Source of the DNA: RGIG6904 sp024680835
Lineage (GTDB): Bacteria > Bacillota > Clostridia > Lachnospirales > Lachnospiraceae
Direction of reading: 5' to 3'
Length of the DNA stretch: 15,747 bases
NCBI GenBank assembly: GCA_024680835.1
Contig: JAILBP010000069.1
Coordinates: forward strand, 1-15,747
Shown here piece by piece: positions 1-6,526 of the stretch (positions are counted from its first letter, which is position 1; every line of letters starts with the position of its first letter). Below the pieces are notes generated by a model that was not told the DNA's origin, ran no database searches, and worked only from the letters and a program-made list of their open reading frames with translations. Made by a program: the position numbers and the translations under genes.

Positions 1-141
1 CAGGACCAATCACGCTGAAGCCAAGGAGATAGGTGACTGGATCGCGGAAGTCCGGGTTGAGCTCAAGAAAAATATCATCAGAAAACAAAACCGTGATATA
101 AACAGCAGACAGATATATAATTACATGCATTCCATGTTCGG
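1..141. repeat. Terminal direct repeat, left copy
   Basis: This stretch is identical, base for base, to 15607-15747 at the other end of the window. It lies inside a protein-coding frame, and the same frame is open on both sides of the join. An exact 141-base end overlap is what a de Bruijn assembler leaves on a circular path when its largest k-mer is 141, which is MEGAHIT's default maximum. I read it as the closure overlap of a circular contig rather than as a biological repeat. Confidence 0.95.
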
Positions 142-349
142 TCCCCAGGTCATGGATATATTTGATCTGATTGGGGATGATGTGGATATCACCACGCTTA
201 CGGCACCTCCGGAAAAAAAAGACAGTCAGCAGTCCGGCGGCGCGGGAGCCGGTACGCCGGCTGCACAGAGCACTGCGAATGTTGGCGACGGTTCTGTCAA
301 AAAAACAGGAGAAGGCGGTGATAACCGAAAAAAGGAAGATTTCTCATGA
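1..349 (+). CDS. Coiled-coil protein of unknown function, 3' part (5' end lies at 15194-15747)
   Basis: This frame enters the window already open (codons in phase from base 2) and ends at TGA 347-349. Joined to the frame at 15194 through the terminal overlap it makes a 253-residue protein, and this piece carries residues from about 139 to 253. It holds a charged helical stretch (AEVRVELKKNIIRKQNRD), a more hydrophobic segment around GPQVMDIFDLIGDD, and a low-complexity tail rich in Gly, Ala, Thr, Gln, Lys and Asp from about residue 203 onward. There is no signal peptide, membrane span or catalytic motif. Its stop overlaps the nnr start in an ATGA arrangement (346-349), so the two are probably translationally coupled. 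I do not recognise a named family and assign no function. ATG 125 is an internal methionine (residue 180), not the start. Confidence 0.85.
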   Translation, partial: RTNHAEAKEIGDWIAEVRVELKKNIIRKQNRDINSRQIYNYMHSMFGPQVMDIFDLIGDDVDITTLTAPPEKKDSQQSGGAGAGTPAAQSTANVGDGSVKKTGEGGDNRKKEDFS

Positions 350-1860
350 GATATGCGGTATCGGCGCAGGAGATGAGGGACGCCGACAGGAATACAATAG
401 AAAACATCGGGCTGTCCGCACGTATACTGATAGAGCATGCTGCGTCTTCGGTATATGAAAAGCTTGAGGCTAAAGAACTGGTTTGCGGCAGTGAGGCAGT
501 GATTTTTTGCGGTACCGGCAATAACGGGGCTGACGGACTTGCTTTGGGACGAATGCTCACCGACGGGGGCGGCATTGTCAGCTGTGTTTTGGTGGGAGAC
601 AGGGAGAAAGCCTCAGAGGAAAATAAATTTGAGCTTGAGGCCGCCCGCAAAAAGAAAGTTGACATACAGACCTTAGAAGAGTTTGTCGGATCTGACAGCT
701 GTAACATGCCGGATTATGATGTTGTGATCGATGCAATATTCGGAGTGGGATTAAGCCGGGAAGTATCCGGTGATTACCGGACGGCAATACGCACAGCAAA
801 CGCCTGCAGTGGAATGAAGATCGCCATGGATATCCCCAGCGGTATATCCTCCGATGACGGAAGTGTCCTGGGAATAGCATTCAGAGCGGAGGTAACATAT
901 TCCTTTGCTTTCGTGAAGAGAGGACTTTTATTCTATCCCGGCAGGGAGTATGCGGGTAAGACGGTGATCTGTTCATGCGGCATAGGCAGTGACGCTCTGG
1001 ATAAGGGCAGGAAAACCATTCAATTGGAAGACAAGGATATACCTCGCATTCTGCCCACAAGGAGTGTCAATTCCCACAAGGGAACATGCGGCAGGGTTCT
1101 GGTGGTGGCGGGAAGCCGTCACATGACCGGTGCGGCTGCATTCAGCGGAAAGGCAGCCTACAGGGCGGGAGCCGGGCTGGTGAAGATATTATCGGCAGAG
1201 GAAAACCTCGGAGTTCTGCAGACGATCCTGCCCGAAGCGCTCTACGGCAGTTATTCGGATAAGAATACGGTGGATGAGGCACTGGAATGGGCTGATGTTA
1301 TATTGGCAGGTCCCGGACTGGGAAAGAGTGAGGAGACCGTGAATGTGCTGAAGGCTGTCATCGCCGGTGCAAAGGTCCCCATGGTTTTAGATGCGGATGC
1401 GCTGAACATTATATCCGATGATATGGATCTTCTGTCAGGGTTAAAGACTGCAGCGGTACTGACACCGCATCTCGGTGAAATGTCAAGGCTCACGGGAGAA
1501 AAAGCATCCGATATCGAGGCGGACATGGTAAAGCATGCGACTTCATTTGCGGACAGATACAATGTTACGGTTCTCTTAAAGTCAGCCGTTTCCGTGGTGG
1601 CGGAGCCGGGAGGATATGTTTTCATAAATACCACGGGCTGTGATGCATTATCAAAGGGAGGAAGCGGAGATATACTGAGCGGTTTTACAGCTGGGCTTCT
1701 GGCGGGTGATGACGGTAATGTGGCGTTGATTTCGGCTTTGGCTGCTTATATTTGCGGAAAAAATGCAGAGCATCTTGCAGAAAAGATGTCGGGAAGATCC
1801 GTCGTGGCACGGGATCTTCTGGAAGAGATAGGGGAGGTGTTATACAGTTATGACAAATAA
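346..1860 (+). CDS. nnr: Bifunctional NAD(P)H-hydrate epimerase / ADP-dependent NAD(P)H-hydrate dehydratase
   Basis: This is a cytosolic metabolite-repair enzyme of 504 residues, the usual length for the fused two-domain form. The N-terminal YjeF_N-type epimerase domain (about 1-215) interconverts the R and S forms of hydrated NAD(P)H. It shows the loop GTGNNGADG at 56-64 (the family usually has GGDG), then DAIFGVGLSR and DIPSGI. The C-terminal ribokinase-like dehydratase domain (about 230-500) removes water from S-NAD(P)HX using ADP. It shows KGTCGRVLVVAGS, AGPGLG, VLDADALN, TPHLGEMSRL and the nucleotide motif NTTGCDALSKGGSGDILSG near the end. The ATG at 346 overlaps the upstream stop, and the 3' end overlaps alr by 11 bases, so it sits mid-operon. 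Next to alr this is a familiar Firmicutes arrangement; the acpS often found nearby is absent here. Confidence 0.95.
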   Translation: MRYAVSAQEMRDADRNTIENIGLSARILIEHAASSVYEKLEAKELVCGSEAVIFCGTGNNGADGLALGRMLTDGGGIVSCVLVGDREKASEENKFELEAARKKKVDIQTLEEFVGSDSCNMPDYDVVIDAIFGVGLSREVSGDYRTAIRTANACSGMKIAMDIPSGISSDDGSVLGIAFRAEVTYSFAFVKRGLLFYPGREYAGKTVICSCGIGSDALDKGRKTIQLEDKDIPRILPTRSVNSHKGTCGRVLVVAGSRHMTGAAAFSGKAAYRAGAGLVKILSAEENLGVLQTILPEALYGSYSDKNTVDEALEWADVILAGPGLGKSEETVNVLKAVIAGAKVPMVLDADALNIISDDMDLLSGLKTAAVLTPHLGEMSRLTGEKASDIEADMVKHATSFADRYNVTVLLKSAVSVVAEPGGYVFINTTGCDALSKGGSGDILSGFTAGLLAGDDGNVALISALAAYICGKNAEHLAEKMSGRSVVARDLLEEIGEVLYSYDK

Positions 1861-2962
1861 ACGTGTTTGCGCCTATATCAAGCTTGAGAATATCAAAAAA
1901 AATGTTGATGCGGTAAAAAGACATCTGAAACCTTCGACAAAGGTACTGGCGGTTGTTAAAGCCGATGCGTACGGACACGGTGCGGTTCCCATCGCAAAAT
2001 ATTTGGAGACTGCTGTATGGGGATTTGCGGTGGCAACAGTATCGGAGGGAGTTGAGCTGCGTACTGCCGGCCTCAAGAAACCTATACTGGTGTTGGGCTA
2101 TTCTTTCAGTGATGAGATATCGGATGTTTTGAAAAACGATCTCAGCATCACTGTGTTCTCATACAAGACAGCCTTTGAGATATCTAAATATGCATCCAGT
2201 CTGCGGAAGGCAGTGAAGATGCACATAAAACTGGATACCGGTATGGGGCGTATAGGTTTTGAATGCAGCGACCGTGCCATTGACGATATTGAGAAGATAT
2301 CAAGACTTCCGGCGGTTACCATCGAGGGTATTTTTACACATTTTTCAAAGAGTGATGAGACGGACAGAAGTTTCACGGAAAAACAGTTCGAAAAATTCAG
2401 CCGGATGGTGGAAAGTCTCGAGGAAAGGGGCGTTGATGTCGGTTTGAAGCATTGTGCAAATTCGGCAGCCATAATAGACTATCCGCAGATGCAGCTTGAT
2501 ATGGTAAGGCTGGGAGTCGCTTTGTACGGCATGTGGCCGTCTGATGAGGTTTCCAGAGATGCAGTCAATCTTTTGCCTGCAATGTCTATCGAAAGTCATG
2601 TGACACATGTCAAAAAAGTTCCTGCAGGCACGCCGATCAGCTACGGTGGAACATTCGTTACAGAGAGGGAGAGCATCATAGCCACTGTCCCCGTAGGATA
2701 TGGTGACGGTTACGCCAGAAGCCTGTCAGGCAAAGGCAAGGTACTGATAAACGGAGAGTTTGTGCCTATAGTAGGCAGAGTTTGTATGGATCAGCTCATG
2801 ATAGATGCCACAGGCCTTAATGTTAATGTGGGAGACAGGGTTGTGCTCCTGGGCAAGGACGGTGATTTCAGCATCACAATGGAAGATCTGGGACGAATGT
2901 CCGGACGATTCAATTATGAGTTCGCCTGCGACATCAACCAGAGGGTACCCAGAGTATATTAG
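1850..2962 (+). CDS. alr: Alanine racemase
   Basis: This PLP enzyme converts L-alanine to D-alanine for peptidoglycan precursors. At 370 residues it is full length. The PLP Schiff-base lysine is K37 in AVVKADAYGHG. The barrel continues with HIKLDTGMGRIGF (125-137), HCANSAA (201-207) and LGVALYG (221-227). The second catalytic base is Y265 in PISYGGTF, followed by VPVGYGDGYAR (280-290) and GRVCMDQ (309-315). All key residues are present. The start at ATG 1850 is supported by GGGGAGGTG at 1831-1839, ten bases upstream and inside the end of nnr. The two genes overlap by 11 bases, which suggests coupled translation. About 110 non-coding bases follow before yebC. Confidence 0.97.
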   Translation: MTNKRVCAYIKLENIKKNVDAVKRHLKPSTKVLAVVKADAYGHGAVPIAKYLETAVWGFAVATVSEGVELRTAGLKKPILVLGYSFSDEISDVLKNDLSITVFSYKTAFEISKYASSLRKAVKMHIKLDTGMGRIGFECSDRAIDDIEKISRLPAVTIEGIFTHFSKSDETDRSFTEKQFEKFSRMVESLEERGVDVGLKHCANSAAIIDYPQMQLDMVRLGVALYGMWPSDEVSRDAVNLLPAMSIESHVTHVKKVPAGTPISYGGTFVTERESIIATVPVGYGDGYARSLSGKGKVLINGEFVPIVGRVCMDQLMIDATGLNVNVGDRVVLLGKDGDFSITMEDLGRMSGRFNYEFACDINQRVPRVY

Positions 2963-3012
2963 TCTGCTGCAGCGGATAGTAATGACCGAAGTTGGGAGGA
3001 AAACTCTCAGAC

Positions 3013-3041
3013 TTGCAAAAGATTTTAATAAATGTTATCAT
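3013..3041 (+). promoter_or_regulatory. Candidate sigma-A promoter for yebC
   Basis: In the gap between alr and yebC, TTGCAA (3013-3018) and TATCAT (3036-3041) are separated by 17 bases, close to the housekeeping consensus TTGACA / TATAAT. A start site about seven bases downstream would give a short leader holding the yebC ribosome binding site. No terminator-like hairpin is visible between the alr stop and this site, so read-through from alr is also possible. The call rests on two six-base matches only. Confidence 0.4.
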
Positions 3042-3071
3042 CAAAAGAAAACTCACAGGAGATATGTATTT

Positions 3072-3809
3072 ATGTCAGGACATTCAAAATTTGCCAACAT
3101 CAAACACAAAAAAGAAAAAAATGATGCCGCAAAGGGAAAGATTTTCACCATGATCGGTCGAGAGATCGCGGTAGCAGTCAAAGAGGGCGGACCGGATCCG
3201 GCCAACAACTACAAGCTGGCAGCAGTTATTGCCAAAGCCAAGGCCAATAACATGCCCAATGATACCATTGACAGAGGTATCAAAAAGGCAGCAGGTGACG
3301 CCGGAAATGTTAATTACGTAACCACTACCTATGAAGGATACGGACCGTCAGGCACAGCTATAATAGTGAAATGCCTGACTGATAATAAAAACAGGACTGC
3401 AGCCAACGTGAGGAACTGCTTTACAAAAGGCTACGGTTCCCTGGGTACAGTAGGTTGTGTATCTTATATGTTTGACGAGAAGGGACAGATCATCATCGAT
3501 AAGGAAGAGTGCAGTATGGATGCCGATGATCTGATGATGGTAGTGTTGGACGCCGGAGCAGAGGATCTTAATGAGGAGGATGACAGCTTTGAGATCATCA
3601 CCAGTCCCGATGATTTCGATGCGGTATATAACGCAGTCAAGGATGCGGGCATCCCGGTTGTATCTGCGGAGGTTACCATGTTGCCTCAGAACTACGTTAC
3701 ACTCACTGAGGAGCAGGATATCACATACATCCAGCGCATTCTGGATCTCCTGGAAGAGGACGATGATGTCCAGGCAGTTTATCATAATTGGGAGGAGGAA
3801 CCATCATGA
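3072..3809 (+). CDS. yebC: YebC/PmpR (TACO1-type) family protein
   Basis: This is a 245-residue cytosolic protein of the YebC/TACO1 family. It opens with the diagnostic MSGHSKFANIKHKK, then GREIAVAVKEGG, NNMPNDTIDRGIKKAAG and YEGYGPSGTAIIV. The middle and C-terminal domains hold the acidic TDNKNRTAANVR and EEDDSFEIIT regions and end at the YHNWE motif. Family members were long annotated as transcriptional regulators; mitochondrial TACO1 and later bacterial work link them to translation of proline-rich stretches. The frame is open back to 2805, but ATG 3072 is the start: it gives the conserved N-terminus and has AGGAGA about nine bases upstream. The last codons (EEEPS) and stop lie inside the first copy of the palindromic repeat starting at 3793. 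The stop overlaps an ATG in an ATGA arrangement. Confidence 0.95.
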   Translation: MSGHSKFANIKHKKEKNDAAKGKIFTMIGREIAVAVKEGGPDPANNYKLAAVIAKAKANNMPNDTIDRGIKKAAGDAGNVNYVTTTYEGYGPSGTAIIVKCLTDNKNRTAANVRNCFTKGYGSLGTVGCVSYMFDEKGQIIIDKEECSMDADDLMMVVLDAGAEDLNEEDDSFEIITSPDDFDAVYNAVKDAGIPVVSAEVTMLPQNYVTLTEEQDITYIQRILDLLEEDDDVQAVYHNWEEEPS

Positions 3810-3903
3810 CGAAGTCATGATTTGTAATGGTTCCGACGACAAGGCATGAGGAGGGACCCGGCGCGAAGCGCTGGGAAGAGTCCTGATGCCTACCTTGAAT
3901 GAC
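3793..3903. repeat. Composite palindromic repeat, copy 1
   Basis: This 111-base unit starts at AGGAGGAACC, inside the last codons of yebC. It contains two hairpins. In hairpin A, ATCATGAC (3803-3810) pairs with GTCATGAT (3814-3821) across a GAA loop, with GGAACC (3797-3802) and GGTTCC (3829-3834) forming an outer clamp. In hairpin B, CCCGGCGC (3857-3864) pairs with GCGCTGGG (3868-3875), with one G-T pair and again a GAA loop, flanked by GGCATgAGGA (3843-3852) and TCCTgATGCC (3881-3890). The C-GAA-G loop is the well-known very stable DNA mini-hairpin. It resembles REP/BIME-type elements in style, but I cannot name a family. Confidence 0.9.
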
Positions 3904-4012
3904 AGGAGGAACCATCATGACGAAGTCATGATTTGTAATGGTTCCGACGACAGGGCATGAGGAGGGGCCCGGCGCGAAGCGCTGGGAAGAGTCCTGATGC
4001 CATACCTTGATT
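3904..4012. repeat. Composite palindromic repeat, copy 2
   Basis: This is the second, directly adjacent unit in the same orientation. Its first 98 bases differ from copy 1 at only two positions, both A to G, in the arms or flanks of hairpin B. Both GAA-loop hairpins are therefore preserved. The ends drift: copy 1 finishes with a TACCTTGAATGAC tail and this copy with ATACCTTGATT. The near identity implies recent tandem duplication or homogenisation. Confidence 0.9.
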
Positions 4013-4047
4013 AGGAGGAACCATCATGACGAAGTCATGATGCCTAC
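4013..4047. repeat. Composite palindromic repeat, copy 3 (internally deleted)
   Basis: This 35-base remnant keeps AGGAGGAACC and the complete inner stem of hairpin A, then jumps straight to the unit's tail (GCCTAC). Hairpin B and the GGTTCC clamp are missing. The jump falls at a TGAT that occurs at both ends of the lost segment, as expected for slippage or short-homology deletion. It lies 38 bases upstream of glgA, so its hairpin could sit in the glgA leader. I see no convincing promoter between it and glgA. Confidence 0.85.
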
Positions 4048-4084
4048 ACTTTTTACTTGAAATATATCATGGGGAGGTTTTTTA

Positions 4085-5530
4085 ATGAAGAAGATCTTAT
4101 TTGCGGCCAGCGAGTGTGTTCCGTTTATCAAGACCGGCGGTCTTGCTGATGTTTGCGGTGCATTGCCGAAGGAATTTGACAAGAGTGAGTGGGATATCAG
4201 AGTTGTATTGCCGTTTTATGAGTGCATAGACCAGAAATATAAAGAGAGATGCGAGTATGTAACTCATTTTTACATGACCGCAGGCAGCTACATCAGAGAT
4301 AAATATGTGGGTGTGATGCAGTGTGAGCTGGACGGCATAAGGTATTATTTCATTGACAATCAGGAGTATTTCGGCGGATCTCTTCCATATGGCGACATCC
4401 GCTATGATATCGAGAAATTTGTATTTTTCGATAAGGCAGTTTTATCTATGCTGCCGCAGGTGGGCTTCCAGCCTGATCTCATCCACTGCCACGACTGGCA
4501 GACAGGTCTTATTCCTGTTTATCTCAAGAATGAATTCCAGGCAGACATGTTCTTCTGGGGCATGAAGTCCATGATGACCATTCACAATCTTAAGTTCCAG
4601 GGTGTCTGGGATGTTAAGACAATGATGGGACTGACGGGATTTGACAGATCTCTGTTTGCATCAGACAAGCTTGAGTTCAACAAGGACGCCAACATGTTAA
4701 AGGGCGGACTGGTGTATGCCGACTATATCACCACTGTTTCGGATACCTATGCTTCCGAGATTCAGACTCCTTATTACGGTGAAGGTCTGGACGGTCTTTT
4801 GAAGGCAAGACATTTTGATATGCAGGGTATCGTGAACGGTATCGATTACAAAGCTTATGATCCCGCTACGGATGATAAGATCTACACCAATTACAACATC
4901 ACGAACTTCCGTAAAAAGAAAGCCGATAACAAAGAAAAGCTTCAGCAGGAGCTCGGTCTTGCGGTTGACAAAAAGAAGTTCATGATCGGTCTTATATCAA
5001 GACTCACAGATCAGAAGGGACTGGATCTTATCAACTACGTGATCGACAGGATAGCCGATGAGTTTACCCAGTTTGTTGTCATAGGAACGGGTGAGTCGTC
5101 TTACGAGAACATGTTCAGGCATTATGCATGGAAATACGGTGACAGGATCTCTGCAAATATCTGCTATTCGGATGCTCTGGCGCATAAGCTTTATGCCGCA
5201 GCGGATGCTTTCCTGATGCCGTCGCGTTTTGAGCCCTGTGGATTGACCCAGCTCATATCTTTCAGATACGGTACGGTTCCGATCGTCAGAGAGACAGGCG
5301 GATTAAAGGATACGGTTCAGGCGTATAACGAATATGAGCATACAGGTGACGGATTCTCATTTACCAATTACAACGGTGAGGAGATGTTAGGCATCATCAA
5401 TTATGCAAAACATGTATATTTTGACAATAAGAGGGAGTGGAATAAGATAGCTGAGAGAGGTATGGCTTGTGATTATTCATGGAATACTTCCAAAAAGAAG
5501 TATGAGGATCTTTATAATTTCCTGCTTTAG
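4085..5530 (+). CDS. glgA: Glycogen synthase (ADP-glucose, GT5)
   Basis: This enzyme transfers glucose from ADP-glucose to the growing alpha-1,4-glucan in the cytosol. It has 481 residues, the normal length for bacterial GlgA. The N-terminal Rossmann domain has the ADP-glucose-binding KTGGL at 16-20, followed by ADVCGALP, then HCHDWQT (134-140) and TIHNLKFQG (165-173). The C-terminal domain has NGID (251-254), SRLTDQKG (305-312), IGTGE and SRFEPCGLTQL (380-390), whose glutamate E383 is the conserved C-domain acid; TGGL recurs at 404-407. ATG 4085 follows GGGGAGG (4071-4077) by seven bases and gives the conserved MKKILFAASE start. The gene follows the palindrome array and is not flanked by other glg genes, so its transcription unit is unclear. 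Confidence 0.97.
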   Translation: MKKILFAASECVPFIKTGGLADVCGALPKEFDKSEWDIRVVLPFYECIDQKYKERCEYVTHFYMTAGSYIRDKYVGVMQCELDGIRYYFIDNQEYFGGSLPYGDIRYDIEKFVFFDKAVLSMLPQVGFQPDLIHCHDWQTGLIPVYLKNEFQADMFFWGMKSMMTIHNLKFQGVWDVKTMMGLTGFDRSLFASDKLEFNKDANMLKGGLVYADYITTVSDTYASEIQTPYYGEGLDGLLKARHFDMQGIVNGIDYKAYDPATDDKIYTNYNITNFRKKKADNKEKLQQELGLAVDKKKFMIGLISRLTDQKGLDLINYVIDRIADEFTQFVVIGTGESSYENMFRHYAWKYGDRISANICYSDALAHKLYAAADAFLMPSRFEPCGLTQLISFRYGTVPIVRETGGLKDTVQAYNEYEHTGDGFSFTNYNGEEMLGIINYAKHVYFDNKREWNKIAERGMACDYSWNTSKKKYEDLYNFLL

Positions 5531-5575
5531 TTATAACGGCGTCAATGCCGGATAAGATGGATCAATGGGATTTTT

Positions 5576-5600
5576 ATGCCACAGCGTGTTGCTGTGGCAT
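5576..5600 (+). terminator. Perfect 10-bp hairpin after glgA / in uppP leader
   Basis: ATGCCACAGC (5576-5585) pairs perfectly with GCTGTGGCAT (5591-5600) around the loop GTGTT. It sits 45 bases after the glgA stop and ends 29 bases before the uppP start. The downstream sequence (ATTGTGTGAAAA) lacks a clear T run on either strand, so it is a weak intrinsic terminator at best. It may instead be a leader or mRNA-stability hairpin. A small CGGC/GCCG hairpin precedes it at 5537-5550. Confidence 0.4.
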
Positions 5601-5629
5601 ATTGTGTGAAAATAACACGGGTGAAGGAA

Positions 5630-6505
5630 ATGACTTTATTACAATCGATATTTTTGGGTATAATACAGGGGGTTACCGAGTTTTTGCCGGTCAGTTCTTC
5701 AGGGCATCTTGCTATATTTCAGGCTCTTTTCGGACTTGAGAAGGCGGACATGCTGTTTGATATACTGCTGCATGTCGGTACTTTGGTAGCCATTTCCGTA
5801 GTATATTTCAAGGATCTGAAAAAACTGGTCATTAACGGTTTTTGTATATTGGGATGCTGGTTTTATAACGCATTTGCATTTATAGCAAACCTTTTCGCAA
5901 AGGAAAAGAGAGAGTACAAAAAGGTTGTGACCAATGCTTACAGAAAATTTGTGCTTTTGGTCATAGTGTCCAGTATACCGACAGCTATAATAGGAGTGCT
6001 GGATTCGGATATCGTGGAAGCTGCCAGCAGCACTTTGCTGATCCCCGGAATATGCCTTATCATAACGGCCGGGGTTCTGCTCATAGCCCAGTTTTCGGGA
6101 AACGGCAACAAGATGCCGGGAGAGGTAAAATACAGTGAAGCCGGACTCATAGGTGTTGCTCAGGGAATCGCTACAATGCCGGGAATATCCCGCAGTGGCT
6201 CGACCGTTGCAGCATGTCTTTTATGTGGTTTTGACAAAAAGTTTGCGGTCAAGTATTCTTTCATCATGTCAATTCCGGCAATATTGGGATCGCTCTTATT
6301 AGAGCTTGTAAAAACGGATCTTTCAGGTGTGACTTCCGGTGTTTTGGTCAATTATATCGTAGGCACCGTGGTGGCGGCAGTGGTAGGTTATATCTTCATC
6401 AAGGTCATGCTGGCAGCGGTAAAGAAAAAGAAATTTACGGGATTTTCGATATACTGTTTTGTGGCCGGAGTTACGGCTATTGTTTTACATTTTATCAAAT
6501 TATAG
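5630..6505 (+). CDS. uppP: Undecaprenyl-diphosphatase (BacA/UppP)
   Basis: This integral membrane phosphatase converts undecaprenyl pyrophosphate to the monophosphate, recycling the lipid carrier of wall synthesis; its overexpression is classically linked to bacitracin resistance. The protein has 291 residues and several hydrophobic spans. Motif 1 is GVTEFLPVSSSGH (14-26, with E17 and the SSSGH loop) and motif 2 is PGISRSGST (184-192, with the catalytic-region arginine R188). Both re-entrant signatures are intact. The frame is open from ATG 5576, but that start lies inside a hairpin and adds 18 atypical residues. ATG 5630 gives the family-typical MTLLQSIFLGIIQG start. Its ribosome binding site is poor (GAAGGA very close to the ATG), so the exact start is less certain than the identity. 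ftsK follows after 21 bases. Confidence 0.93.
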   Translation: MTLLQSIFLGIIQGVTEFLPVSSSGHLAIFQALFGLEKADMLFDILLHVGTLVAISVVYFKDLKKLVINGFCILGCWFYNAFAFIANLFAKEKREYKKVVTNAYRKFVLLVIVSSIPTAIIGVLDSDIVEAASSTLLIPGICLIITAGVLLIAQFSGNGNKMPGEVKYSEAGLIGVAQGIATMPGISRSGSTVAACLLCGFDKKFAVKYSFIMSIPAILGSLLLELVKTDLSGVTSGVLVNYIVGTVVAAVVGYIFIKVMLAAVKKKKFTGFSIYCFVAGVTAIVLHFIKL

Positions 6506-6526
6506 TTTTCAGGCAGGTTATAAAAG

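Noticed and set aside
2805..3071. N-terminal extension of yebC
   Set aside because: The open frame begins inside alr in another frame. The conserved MSGHSKFANIKHKK start and the AGGAGA site place the real start at 3072.
3793..4047. CRISPR-like array
   Set aside because: The units are tandem and contiguous with no unique spacers, only 2.3 copies exist, and no cas gene is present.
4048..4084. Promoter for glgA around TATCAT at 4065-4070
   Set aside because: There is no acceptable -35 hexamer at the right distance, and a start site would fall on or next to the ribosome binding site.
5576..5629. Upstream start for uppP
   Set aside because: This ATG lies in a perfect hairpin and adds 18 residues that do not resemble the family; ATG 5630 gives the usual N-terminus.
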